Assembly: GCF_000611675.1 (NCBI RefSeq)
Contig: NZ_JATV01000001.1
Location: 248,001-312,000 of the forward strand
Reading direction: 5' to 3'
Origin: Flavobacterium succinicans LMG 10402
GTDB lineage: Bacteria > Bacteroidota > Bacteroidia > Flavobacteriales > Flavobacteriaceae
Length of the DNA stretch: 64,000 nucleotides
Shown piece by piece: positions 8,658-16,745 of this stretch (the stretch's first letter is position 1; the number at the start of each line of letters is the position of its first letter). The notes below the pieces were generated by a model. That model made no database searches. It saw only the letters and a list, made by a program, of their open reading frames with translations, and had not been told where the DNA came from. The position numbers were made by a program, and so were the translations under genes.

Positions 8658-9911
8658 TTAGTCAACTAGTTTTTTAAACAAAACGCAAGCATTGTGTCCG
8701 CCAAAGCCAAAAGTATTGCTCATAGCCACCTTAATTTCTCTTTTTTGAGGAGTATTAAGTGTAAGGTTTAAGGCTGGATCAATTTTTTCGTCAACAACGC
8801 TGTGGTTGATCGTAGGAGGTACTATTCCGTGTTGCATGGCAAGGATAGAGGCAATGGCTTCAATAGCTCCTGCAGCTCCTAATAAATGACCAGTCATTGA
8901 TTTGGTCGAATTGATATTGATGTTTTTAGCATGATCACCAAAAACAGCACTAATCGCTTTTAATTCAGCTACATCTCCAAGTGGGGTGGATGTACCGTGA
9001 GTATTGATGTGATCCACTTGGTCAGGGTTCATGCCAGCATCTCTTAAGGTGTTTCTCATTACCGCAATAACTCCGATTCCTTCTGGATGTGGAGCTGTTA
9101 AATGGTAAGCATCGGATGACATTCCGCCTCCTCCAATTTCGCAGTAAATCTTGGCGCCTCTTGCTTTGGCATGTTCATAATCTTCTAGTACCAAAGCACC
9201 AGCACCTTCTCCTAGTACAAATCCATCTCTTGTTGCATCAAATGGTCTTGAGGCTGTCTCTGGACTTTCGTTTCTGGTAGATAGTGCGTGCATTGAGTTA
9301 AATCCGCCCATTCCAGCAATAGTTATGGCTGCTTCTGAACCACCTGAAATAATGACATCGCACATACCAAGTCGGATGTAATTGAAAGCATCAATCAGTG
9401 CATTGGCCGATGAAGCACAAGCAGAAACTGTAGTGTAGTTAGGTCCCATATAGCCATTGCGCATAGAAATATGAGCAGGAGCAATATCGGCAATCATTTT
9501 TGGAATAAAGAACGGATTGAATTTTGGTGTTCCATCTCCTTTTGCATAATACATTACTTCATCTTGAAAAGTTTCCAACCCTCCAATACCTGCACCCCAG
9601 ATAACACCCACTCTTTGTTTGTCGATGTTTTCGTTGTTGATGCCAGCGTCTTTTATAGCTTCATCACTTGCAGCGATAGCGTATTGAGCAAATTTATCAA
9701 GTCTACGGGATTCTTTACGATCCATATAGTCTTCAATGTTAAAGTTCTTTACTTCACAAGCAAATTTGGTTTTATGTTTTTCCGTATCATAGTAAGTAAT
9801 AGGGGCTGCTCCACTAGTTCCATTCAAAAGACCATTCCAGTATTCTTGGATGTTGTTTCCAATAGGAGTTAGTGCTCCTAATCCTGTAACTACAACTCGT
9901 CTTAATTCCAT
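8658..9911 (-). CDS. fabF: 3-oxoacyl-ACP synthase II
   Basis: 417 residues. It elongates fatty acids by condensing malonyl-ACP with acyl-ACP. The catalytic triad is visible: the cysteine of TTVSACASSANA, the histidine of NTHGTSTPLGD and the histidine of KSMTGHLLGAAGAIE, which also carries the lysine. The N-terminal RRVVVTGLGALTPIG is typical. It follows acpP on the same strand, with a hairpin in the gap that may adjust relative expression. Confidence 0.97.
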   Translation of the reverse strand: MELRRVVVTGLGALTPIGNNIQEYWNGLLNGTSGAAPITYYDTEKHKTKFACEVKNFNIEDYMDRKESRRLDKFAQYAIAASDEAIKDAGINNENIDKQRVGVIWGAGIGGLETFQDEVMYYAKGDGTPKFNPFFIPKMIADIAPAHISMRNGYMGPNYTTVSACASSANALIDAFNYIRLGMCDVIISGGSEAAITIAGMGGFNSMHALSTRNESPETASRPFDATRDGFVLGEGAGALVLEDYEHAKARGAKIYCEIGGGGMSSDAYHLTAPHPEGIGVIAVMRNTLRDAGMNPDQVDHINTHGTSTPLGDVAELKAISAVFGDHAKNININSTKSMTGHLLGAAGAIEAIASILAMQHGIVPPTINHSVVDEKIDPALNLTLNTPQKREIKVAMSNTFGFGGHNACVLFKKLVD

Positions 9912-10058
9912 AACGTTTTTATTTTGTTAGCTTTAAACAAATAAAACCCACGTTTTCTTTATTGTAATTGGTACAAAAGAGACATGGGTATTACATAATA
10001 TTAGTATTTACAAAGAGAATCGTTTCTCTTGCTGTTTTATTCAAAAATAAAATAATAA

Positions 10059-10086
10059 CACCCGTTTATTATTGAAATAAACGGGT
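10059..10086 (-). terminator. Intercistronic hairpin between acpP and fabF
   Basis: A perfect 12-base stem (10059-10070 with 10075-10086, four-base loop) lies just after the acpP stop and is followed on the minus strand by an AT-rich, T-biased stretch. It may be a partial terminator or a 3'-protecting hairpin that lets acpP be made in excess. A smaller hairpin (10013-10019 with 10024-10030) lies further towards fabF. Confidence 0.7.
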
Positions 10087-10094
10087 GAGAGTTA

Positions 10095-10331
10095 TTATTT
10101 TTTTGCTTCCTCGATGTAAGAGATAGCTTGACCAACAGTAGCAATATTTTCTGCTTGATCGTCTGGAATTTGAATGTCAAATTCTTTTTCGAATTCCATA
10201 ATAAGCTCAACAGTGTCTAATGAGTCAGCTCCTAAATCATTTGTGAAGCTAGCTTCTGTTACAACTTCGTTTTCGTCAACACCTAATTTGTCTACGATAA
10301 TCGCTTTTACTCTTGATGCAATGTCTGACAT
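10095..10331 (-). CDS. acpP: Acyl carrier protein
   Basis: 78 residues, the standard length. The phosphopantetheine attachment serine is Ser37 in [10 protein letters not shown], followed by helix II with the acidic residues that dock fatty-acid enzymes. It carries growing acyl chains for fabF, the next gene. A promoter with well-spaced -33 and -7 elements precedes it, so it is likely the first gene of the block. Confidence 0.97.
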   Translation of the reverse strand: MSDIASRVKAIIVDKLGVDENEVVTEASFTNDLGADSLDTVELIMEFEKEFDIQIPDDQAENIATVGQAISYIEEAKK

Positions 10332-10362
10332 AATTTTTTAATTTTAGAATTTAATTTGTTGG

Positions 10363-10391
10363 CAAAAATAAAAAACTTTATTTTAAAACAA
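10363..10391 (-). promoter_or_regulatory. Promoter of acpP
   Basis: On the minus strand a TTG (10389-10391) is separated by 18 bases from TATTTTTG (10363-10370), a good fit to the Bacteroidota -33/-7 promoter. Confidence 0.6.
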
Positions 10392-10478
10392 CTATTTAGT
10401 TAATAAATGTGTGTTCGAAATGCTAAAATTTATTTAATAAAGAATTTGTAAAGCTGTTTCTATTCCTTTTTTATCCCT

Positions 10479-10486
10479 TATTTTTG
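10479..10486 (+). promoter_or_regulatory. -7 box before purN
   Basis: TATTTTTG lies 21 bases before the purN start. The nearest TTTG is too far upstream for a regular -33 element. Confidence 0.4.
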
Positions 10487-10507
10487 CAAAATAAAATCTA
10501 GAAAAAC

Positions 10508-11068
10508 ATGAAGAACATTGTGGTTTTTGCCTCAGGATCGGGAACAAATGCTGAAAATATTATTAAATATTTCTCTAATTCGCCTTTCGCTAAGGTGGTT
10601 GGCGTTTTTACAAATAACCCTAAGGCCAAAGTTATAGATAGGGCGCAACAGTTGCAGGTTCCGTGTCATGTGTTTTCAAAAGAAGATCTTAATGAGGGTA
10701 ATATATTACAAAAAATACAAAACTATGAGCCTGACTTAATTGTCTTAGCTGGTTTTTTGTTGAAAGTGCCTCCATATTTAATCGATGCTTATTCCAATCA
10801 AATCATTAATATACATCCTGCTCTTTTGCCTAAATTTGGAGGAAAAGGAATGTATGGAAAGCATATTCACGAAGCTGTAGTGCAAAATTCCGAGAAAGAA
10901 ACCGGTATTACCATTCATTACGTAAATGAACATTATGACGAAGGTGCTGTCATTTTTCAAACCGCTGTAGCACTTACCTCAGAGGACACAGCCGAAAGTG
11001 TTGCTGCTAAGATTCATGAGCTAGAACAGCAATTTTTCCCTGTTGTTATAGCCGATGTTCTTCAATAA
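10508..11068 (+). CDS. purN: Phosphoribosylglycinamide formyltransferase
   Basis: 186 residues. It adds the C8 formyl group in purine synthesis, using 10-formyltetrahydrofolate. Family signatures are the N-terminal FASGSGTNAENI phosphate-binding loop, the active-site NIHPALLPKFGG with the catalytic Asn-His pair, and the late HYVNEHYDEGAVI carrying the catalytic Asp. rnhA starts 39 bases downstream and a purF-like gene lies 1.6 kb further on. Confidence 0.95.
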   Translation: MKNIVVFASGSGTNAENIIKYFSNSPFAKVVGVFTNNPKAKVIDRAQQLQVPCHVFSKEDLNEGNILQKIQNYEPDLIVLAGFLLKVPPYLIDAYSNQIINIHPALLPKFGGKGMYGKHIHEAVVQNSEKETGITIHYVNEHYDEGAVIFQTAVALTSEDTAESVAAKIHELEQQFFPVVIADVLQ

Positions 11069-11107
11069 AACCTTCTTACTTTTATATTGGTATCAAATAG
11101 AATTCTT

Positions 11108-11587
11108 ATGTCACACCAAGTTCATATATATACAGATGGCGCAGCCAAAGGTAATCCCGGTCCCGGAGGCTACGGTGTAGTTATGGAATGGGTGGGTAAA
11201 CCTTATAAAAAAGAATTTTTCGAAGGGTTTCGATTAACAACCAACAATAGAATGGAATTATTAGCGGTTATTGTAGGTCTTGAGAAACTAAAAAACGAAA
11301 ATACTTCGGTATTAGTAGTTTCGGATTCTAAATATGTGGTAGATTCTGTTCAAAAAAAGTGGGTCTTTGGTTGGGAGAAAAAGCGCTTTGTAGATCGAAA
11401 AAATGCCGACCTTTGGAAGCGTTTTTTAGTTATTTTCAGAAAGCATCAGGTCGATTTCAAATGGATCAAAGGGCACAATAATCATCCGCAAAATGAACGT
11501 TGTGATCAGCTAGCAGTTATGGCTTCGATGCAAAAATCACTTTCAGTTGATTCCTTTTACGAAATTGAAGATCGGAAAATTGTTTAA
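11108..11587 (+). CDS. rnhA: Ribonuclease HI
   Basis: 159 residues from the ATG at 11108; an in-frame TTG at 11087 adds seven non-conserved residues and is not preferred. The DEDD catalytic set is complete: Asp10 in YTDGAAKGNPGPGG, Glu50 in NNRMELLAV, Asp73 in VVSDSKYV and Asp133 in NERCDQLA, with His123 in IKGHNNHP. It removes RNA from RNA-DNA hybrids. It may share the purN transcript. Confidence 0.95.
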   Translation: MSHQVHIYTDGAAKGNPGPGGYGVVMEWVGKPYKKEFFEGFRLTTNNRMELLAVIVGLEKLKNENTSVLVVSDSKYVVDSVQKKWVFGWEKKRFVDRKNADLWKRFLVIFRKHQVDFKWIKGHNNHPQNERCDQLAVMASMQKSLSVDSFYEIEDRKIV

Positions 11588-11636
11588 CACGTTAAAAATC
11601 AGTTAATTTTTGTTTTTATTCTTTGCAGATCATTCG

Positions 11637-11667
11637 TTGCAATTTTACACTTTAAAAACTATCTTTG
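11637..11667 (+). promoter_or_regulatory. Promoter of the PfkB-family kinase gene
   Basis: TTG at 11637-11639, 20 bases, then TATCTTTG at 11660-11667: a good match to the Bacteroidota promoter. The start codon is 24 bases downstream. Confidence 0.6.
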
Positions 11668-11690
11668 CGCCTTAATTTCAAACAAGGCAA

Positions 11691-12614
11691 ATGAATAAAT
11701 TACTGATTGTTGGAACGGTAGCTTTCGACGCAATTGAAACCCCTTTTGGGAAGACGGATAAAATTTTAGGAGGTGCTGCTACATATATTGGTTTGTCAGC
11801 TTCTTTTTTTAACTTACAATCAGCAATAGTTTCAGTTGTAGGTGGCGATTTTCCTCAGGAACATTTAGATTTATTAACTTCTAGAAATATTGATATTTCT
11901 GGTATTGAAATTGTCAAAGAAGGTAAAACTTTTTTCTGGAGCGGATTGTATCATAATGACTTAAATTCTAGAGATACCTTAGTAACGGAACTCAATGTTT
12001 TGGCTGATTTTCAGCCTAAAGTACCTCAGAATTTTAAAGATGCCGAAGTAGTAATGCTAGGAAATCTTCATCCATTAGTACAAAGTAGCGTTTTGGATCA
12101 AATGGAAACAACACCTAAATTAGTGGTTTTGGATACCATGAATTTTTGGATGGATTGTGCGCTTCCAGAATTGCTTGATGTGATTAAGAGAGTAGACGTA
12201 ATTACCATTAATGATGAAGAAGCAAGACAGCTTTCTGGCGAATACTCTTTAGTTAAGGCCGCTGCTAAAATTCATACACTAGGTCCCAAGTATGTTGTGA
12301 TCAAAAAAGGGGAACATGGAGCGTTGTTGTTTCATGGTGCTGAAGTCTTTTTTGCGCCAGCATTGCCATTAGAAGAGGTTTTTGATCCAACAGGAGCAGG
12401 TGATACTTTTGCAGGAGGTTTTTCGGGTTATATTGCCCAAAGTGAAAATGTGTCTTTCGAAAACATGAAAAATGGAATTATTTACGGTTCTAATTTGGCT
12501 TCTTTTTGTGTGGAAAAATTTGGCACAGAAAGAATGGTAAGCTTGAATGAGAACGAAGTAAATCAGCGTTTACGACAATTCAAAGCCTTAACACAATTTA
12601 ATATCGAATTATAA
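11691..12614 (+). CDS. PfkB-family carbohydrate or nucleoside kinase
   Basis: 307 residues, ribokinase fold. GGAATYIGLSA near residue 30 is the first family signature and DPTGAGDTFAGGF near residue 235 is the second, carrying the anion hole and catalytic Asp. The substrate cannot be read from the sequence; adenosine, ribose or sugar phosphates are possible. Its position just before a PurF-like gene suggests a link to nucleosides or ribose. A hairpin terminator follows at once. Confidence 0.85.
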   Translation: MNKLLIVGTVAFDAIETPFGKTDKILGGAATYIGLSASFFNLQSAIVSVVGGDFPQEHLDLLTSRNIDISGIEIVKEGKTFFWSGLYHNDLNSRDTLVTELNVLADFQPKVPQNFKDAEVVMLGNLHPLVQSSVLDQMETTPKLVVLDTMNFWMDCALPELLDVIKRVDVITINDEEARQLSGEYSLVKAAAKIHTLGPKYVVIKKGEHGALLFHGAEVFFAPALPLEEVFDPTGAGDTFAGGFSGYIAQSENVSFENMKNGIIYGSNLASFCVEKFGTERMVSLNENEVNQRLRQFKALTQFNIEL

Positions 12615-12618
12615 TGCC

Positions 12619-12644
12619 AAAGCTCAGGGAACTGGGCTTTTTTT
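12619..12644 (+). terminator. Terminator after the PfkB-family kinase
   Basis: A 9-base stem with one G-U pair (12619-12627 with 12632-12640), a GGAA loop and a T run. Confidence 0.8.
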
Positions 12645-12682
12645 AATACACTACCCTAATTACAACACAACAATAAATTACA

Positions 12683-14581
12683 ATGAGTGACGCTTTACAA
12701 CACGAATGTGGAATTGCATTAGTGCGACTTCTTAAACCACTAGACTACTACAAAGAAAAATACGGAACTGCATTTTATGGTGTCCAGAAAATGTATTTAC
12801 TGATGGAAAAACAGCACAATCGCGGTCAGGATGGTGCAGGTTTTGCAAGTATTAAACTTGATGTAGAGCCGGGTCAGCGCTATATTAGTCGTGTGCGTTC
12901 TAATCATGCGCAACCTATTCAAGATGTTTTTGCCCAAATTAATGCTAGAATTAATGAGGAGTTGGCCGCAAATCCTGAATATGCTGATAATGTGGCATTA
13001 CAAAAGGCAAATATTCCTTATATAGGTGAGCTTTTTTTGGGGCACGTTCGCTATGGTACTTTTGGTAAAAATAGTATCGAAAGTGTACATCCTTTTTTAC
13101 GTCAAAACAATTGGATGCATCGTAATCTGATTTTGGCAGGTAATTTCAATATGACCAATGTAAAGGAGCTTTTTGAAAATTTGGTTGAGTTGGGTCAACA
13201 TCCTAAAGAAATGGCTGATACGGTTACCGTTATGGAGAAAATCGGACATTTTTTAGATGATGCAGTAACTGATTTGTACCAAGAATGTAAAAATGAAGGC
13301 TTGAATAAAAGAGAGGCATCTCCTGTTATTGCAGAGCGATTGGATGTGGCTAGAATTTTAAACCGAGCAGCAAAAAATTTAGATGGCGGTTATGCTATGG
13401 CAGGTCTTTTAGGGCATGGCGATGCATTTGTTTTTAGAGATCCCGCTGGAATACGTCCTGCGTATTATTATCAAGATGATGAAATTGTGGTTGTTGCTTC
13501 TGAAAGACCCGTAATCCAAACCGTTTTCAATGTCCCTTTTGAAAAAGTACATGAAATTGATCCAGGTGCAGCCTTAATCATTAAAAAAAACGGAACGGTT
13601 TCTATGCAGGAAATTTTGCCTGCTATTACTAAAAAGGCATGTTCCTTTGAGCGTATTTATTTCTCTAGAGGGAGTGATGCCGAGATTTATCAAGAACGCA
13701 AAATGTTGGGTAAATTGGTTTTGCCTGCAGTTTTAGAAACTATTCAGGAAGATACCGACAATACGGTTTTTTCTTATATTCCAAATACCGCCGAAACCTC
13801 ATTTATTGGAATGGTCGAAGCGGCTCAAGATTTCTTAAATCAACGTAAAAACAATTATATTTTAGCGCATAAAGATACCTTAACTACTGAGATGTTGCAG
13901 GAGGTGTTATCGGTTAAAATCCGCACCGAGAAAGTAGCTATTAAAGATGCGAAATTAAGAACTTTTATTACTGAAGATAGTAGTAGAGATGATTTAGTAG
14001 CTCATGTTTATGATGTTACTTACGGAGTGGTTCGCCCAACGGATAATTTGGTGATCATAGATGATAGTATTGTAAGAGGTACTACCCTTAAAAAGAGCAT
14101 TATCAAAATGATGGATCGCTTGAATCCAAAACGTATCGTTGTGGTGTCTTCTGCTCCGCAAATTCGTTACCCTGATTGTTACGGAATTGATATGGCTAAA
14201 TTAGAGGGATTAATTGCCTTTAAGGCGGCTCTCGAATTGCTTAAGGAACGAAATCTATATCACATAGTCGATGAAGTATATGCAAAATGTAAGGCACAAG
14301 AACATTTTAAGGATGTAGAAGTGGTCAATTATGTAACAGCTATTTATGATCCATTTACGCCTCAAGAAGTTTCGGATAAAATCGCAGAAATGTTGAGCTC
14401 ATCAGAAATTAAGGCAGAAGTAAAGATAATTTTTCAAACGGTTGAAAATTTACATATAGCTTGTCCGAAAAATTTAGGGGATTGGTATTTTACAGGTGAT
14501 TATCCTACACCAGGAGGTAACCGTGTAGTGAATCGCGCCTTCATGAATTTTTACGAAGGAAAAGATGCTAGAGCTTATTAA
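12683..14581 (+). CDS. purF: Amidophosphoribosyltransferase-like protein, long form
   Basis: 632 residues, clearly longer than the roughly 470-500 of usual PurF. The N-terminal glutaminase nucleophile would be Cys9 after an eight-residue leader that is probably cleaved, with NRGQDGAGF and HVRYGTFG as the following glutaminase motifs. The phosphoribosyltransferase domain has the PRPP loop VIIDDSIVRGTT. The family makes phosphoribosylamine from PRPP and glutamine in the first step of purine synthesis. Extra length is spread in an insert after residue 70 and in the C-terminal 100 residues. It could be a paralogue beside a standard PurF elsewhere. No clear promoter was seen in the 38 bases after the upstream terminator. 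Confidence 0.82.
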   Translation: MSDALQHECGIALVRLLKPLDYYKEKYGTAFYGVQKMYLLMEKQHNRGQDGAGFASIKLDVEPGQRYISRVRSNHAQPIQDVFAQINARINEELAANPEYADNVALQKANIPYIGELFLGHVRYGTFGKNSIESVHPFLRQNNWMHRNLILAGNFNMTNVKELFENLVELGQHPKEMADTVTVMEKIGHFLDDAVTDLYQECKNEGLNKREASPVIAERLDVARILNRAAKNLDGGYAMAGLLGHGDAFVFRDPAGIRPAYYYQDDEIVVVASERPVIQTVFNVPFEKVHEIDPGAALIIKKNGTVSMQEILPAITKKACSFERIYFSRGSDAEIYQERKMLGKLVLPAVLETIQEDTDNTVFSYIPNTAETSFIGMVEAAQDFLNQRKNNYILAHKDTLTTEMLQEVLSVKIRTEKVAIKDAKLRTFITEDSSRDDLVAHVYDVTYGVVRPTDNLVIIDDSIVRGTTLKKSIIKMMDRLNPKRIVVVSSAPQIRYPDCYGIDMAKLEGLIAFKAALELLKERNLYHIVDEVYAKCKAQEHFKDVEVVNYVTAIYDPFTPQEVSDKIAEMLSSSEIKAEVKIIFQTVENLHIACPKNLGDWYFTGDYPTPGGNRVVNRAFMNFYEGKDARAY

Positions 14582-14596
14582 TAAAAAGTTAAACGA

Positions 14597-14630
14597 TGTA
14601 GTTCGTCGGATTTATGTGTAGTTCGTCGGA
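14597..14630. repeat. Tandem 14-base direct repeat after the purF-like gene
   Basis: TGTAGTTCGTCGGA occurs at 14597-14610 and again at 14617-14630, exactly 20 bases apart, about two helix turns. No other copy was noticed in the window. It could be a regulator-binding site or the 5' part of a small transcript ending at the terminator near 14745. Confidence 0.7.
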
Positions 14631-14711
14631 AATTATTGTCATTAGTACAGTATTGCAGTAAGTTTATATCACCATAATATTAGTAGGTTAAGTTTATGGT
14701 AGATTTGGGGC

Positions 14712-14745
14712 AAAAAGGGTGGAAGCAATTCCACCTTTTTTATTT
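14712..14745 (+). terminator. Terminator after the purF-like gene or of a small RNA
   Basis: GGTGGAA (14718-14724) pairs with TTCCACC (14729-14735) around a GCAA loop, extended by A-T pairs, and is followed by a T-rich tail. It lies 135 bases after the purF-like stop. The following stretch 14746-14993 is strongly T-rich on the plus strand and holds nothing recognisable. Confidence 0.8.
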
Positions 14746-14993
14746 TTATTCCTAAAGTATTTTCCTTTTCTCTTCTTTTTGGTAATAAGGGTGTTAAATG
14801 TGTTTTTTTTATAACATTTTTTTTATCACTTTACTTTTCTATTTTTCTTTTATTTTTTGAGTTTTTATGCCTTAAGATCAACTATTGTAATGGTGTTTTT
14901 TTAGTTTTGTTTTTTTAGGATTAAAATGATGGTTTATTTATCTTTTTTTTGGTGTTTAAGCTTTAATTTTGTCTGCTCTTACTGCTGTAAATT

Positions 14994-15776
14994 TTGAAAA
15001 CACTATTTTATAAAAATACGTCTATCTCTTTTTCTGACATTGGAAAAGGTACCGCGATTGTTTTGTTACACGGCTTCCTAGAAAATCAATCGATGTGGAA
15101 TGCTTTAGTACCCGTTTTGAGTCAAAAATACCGCGTCATAACCATCGATTTGTTAGGTCACGGCCAAACAGAACCTTTGGGTTACATCCAAACTATGGAA
15201 GATAATGCTGACATGGTACATGAAGTGCTGTCCAGTTTACGCCTACGAAAAGCGGCTTTCATTGGGCACTCGATGGGTGGTTACGTAGCTTTAGCTTATG
15301 CTGAGTTGTATCCTGAAAGTGTCAAAGGATTGGTGTTACTCAATTCCACCGCCAAAAAAGACAGTCTCGAACGTAAAACCAATCGAGATCGAGCCATAAA
15401 AGCGGTAAAAAATGATTACGAAACCTTTATCCGACTTTCTGTCGCCAATTTATTCAGCGAAGACAATCGCGAACGATTGAGCGACTGCATCGAAAAAGTA
15501 AAAACAGAAGCTTTACAAACGCCCTTACAAGGCATCGTCGCCTCTCTTGAAGGGATGAAAATCCGTAAAGACCGTGAAGTGATCCTCCACACTACGGCTT
15601 TTCCTAAATTACTAATCCTAGGTGAAAAAGATCCCGTTTTGAACTACGAAGAAACCGTCGCTCAGATTCAGGAAACTTCCGTTGATTTAGTCACTTTCCC
15701 AGATGGTCATATGAGCCACATCGAAAATGAAACGGATTTGGCTAAAGAATTAGTACAGTTTTTGCAGAAAATTTAA
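14994..15776 (+). CDS. Alpha/beta-fold hydrolase
   Basis: 260 residues from a TTG start; the next ATG would remove the oxyanion motif, so TTG is preferred. Order of motifs: LLHGFLENQSMW near 27, the strand DLLGHGQTE, the nucleophile elbow GHSMGG near 97, an acid in LGEKDP near 218 and the catalytic histidine in GHMSHIEN near 246. This is the BioH/proline-iminopeptidase-like group of soluble esterases and peptidases; substrate unknown. Its 3' end overlaps the convergent ABC gene by four bases. Confidence 0.85.
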   Translation: MKTLFYKNTSISFSDIGKGTAIVLLHGFLENQSMWNALVPVLSQKYRVITIDLLGHGQTEPLGYIQTMEDNADMVHEVLSSLRLRKAAFIGHSMGGYVALAYAELYPESVKGLVLLNSTAKKDSLERKTNRDRAIKAVKNDYETFIRLSVANLFSEDNRERLSDCIEKVKTEALQTPLQGIVASLEGMKIRKDREVILHTTAFPKLLILGEKDPVLNYEETVAQIQETSVDLVTFPDGHMSHIENETDLAKELVQFLQKI

Positions 15777-16441
15777 AGGCTATTTCCAGTTAGATATCCT
15801 TTTTTAACCAGCATCTCTTTACTGCTGATTGTGTATAGTTTGCCGTCTTTTAGTAAAGTCAATCGTGTTGAAATGCCAATTATACTTTCATAATTATGGT
15901 CTGTTATGATTATTCCTTTTTGAGCAGCGTTTTTAAGGATTAAATCATTAACTTTTTCAATTAACAAAGGGGATAGTCCATTGTAGGGCTCATCAAGCAG
16001 GGCGAATTTAGACGAATTGCTCAGCACTAACTTAATCTCTAAATACCTTAACTCTCCAGAAGACAATTCAGCAATACTTTTATTCTTTAAAGTTGTTATA
16101 GTTTCATCACTATAAAAGTCATTGATTTTATCCTTCTTTATGGATAATGCAATTACTTTGGCTACAGAAAAGTTTCTTGGTAGAAAATTATCTTGTGATA
16201 AATAACTTATCTCGTTAAACAATTCACTTGTTTTGGACTTTACTACACCGTCCACTCGAATAAATTTAAAGTCAGCTTTTAAAAGACCAAATATAAGCTG
16301 TAATAATGTGGATTTACCAGAGCCATTTCTACCCAAAAGACCCACGATATCTCCTGTTTCGCATTTCAAATAAACATCAGAAAGAATTGTTTTTAAATCA
16401 AATTTCTTCTGTATACTATCTATTTCTAAAACGTGTTTCAT
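15773..16441 (-). CDS. ABC transporter ATP-binding protein
   Basis: 222 residues. Walker A is GRNGSGKST (37-45), the signature is LSSGE, Walker B is FALLDEP and the switch histidine lies in ITDHN. It would power a small ABC transporter or exporter. It starts one base after the stop of a 100-residue membrane protein and both follow the addB-like gene almost without gaps. The only membrane partner in the operon is very small, so a further permease may be encoded elsewhere. Confidence 0.88.
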   Translation of the reverse strand: MKHVLEIDSIQKKFDLKTILSDVYLKCETGDIVGLLGRNGSGKSTLLQLIFGLLKADFKFIRVDGVVKSKTSELFNEISYLSQDNFLPRNFSVAKVIALSIKKDKINDFYSDETITTLKNKSIAELSSGELRYLEIKLVLSNSSKFALLDEPYNGLSPLLIEKVNDLILKNAAQKGIIITDHNYESIIGISTRLTLLKDGKLYTISSKEMLVKKGYLTGNSL

Positions 16442-16442
16442 C

Positions 16443-16745
16443 TTATAAATTTATAATAAAATGATACACTGCATTCAGTAAGACAAGCAATACAAAAGTC
16501 ATCATCCAAGAAGTCAAAAACAAAACAGGTTTAGAAATTTGATTATTATAGTAAAACAAATACTCATTTTTGCGATTAATCTCTTTAAATAAAAGACTGC
16601 CAAAAAAACCTATGCTCAAAAAGCAACTATTAAAAAGTTCAGCGCCTCCAAATAGTAAAGGTAAGAGACAAATCGTACAGTTAAGTAAAATAGTAGATTT
16701 GAAAAACTGAAAAACAGTAGTGGTTTTTATCCAATTCATGTCCAA
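16443..16745 (-). CDS. Small membrane protein next to an ABC ATPase
   Basis: 100 residues with about three hydrophobic segments (roughly 20-38, 40-56 and 75-97). No family was recognised. It fits tightly between the addB-like gene (adjacent base) and the ABC ATPase (one-base gap), so it is probably cotranslated with the ATPase and may be its membrane partner, though it is far shorter than a normal permease domain. Confidence 0.65.
   Translation of the reverse strand: MDMNWIKTTTVFQFFKSTILLNCTICLLPLLFGGAELFNSCFLSIGFFGSLLFKEINRKNEYLFYYNNQISKPVLFLTSWMMTFVLLVLLNAVYHFIINL

Noticed and set aside
14597..14630. CRISPR array
   Set aside because: Only two short direct repeats with a 6-base spacer and no cas genes.
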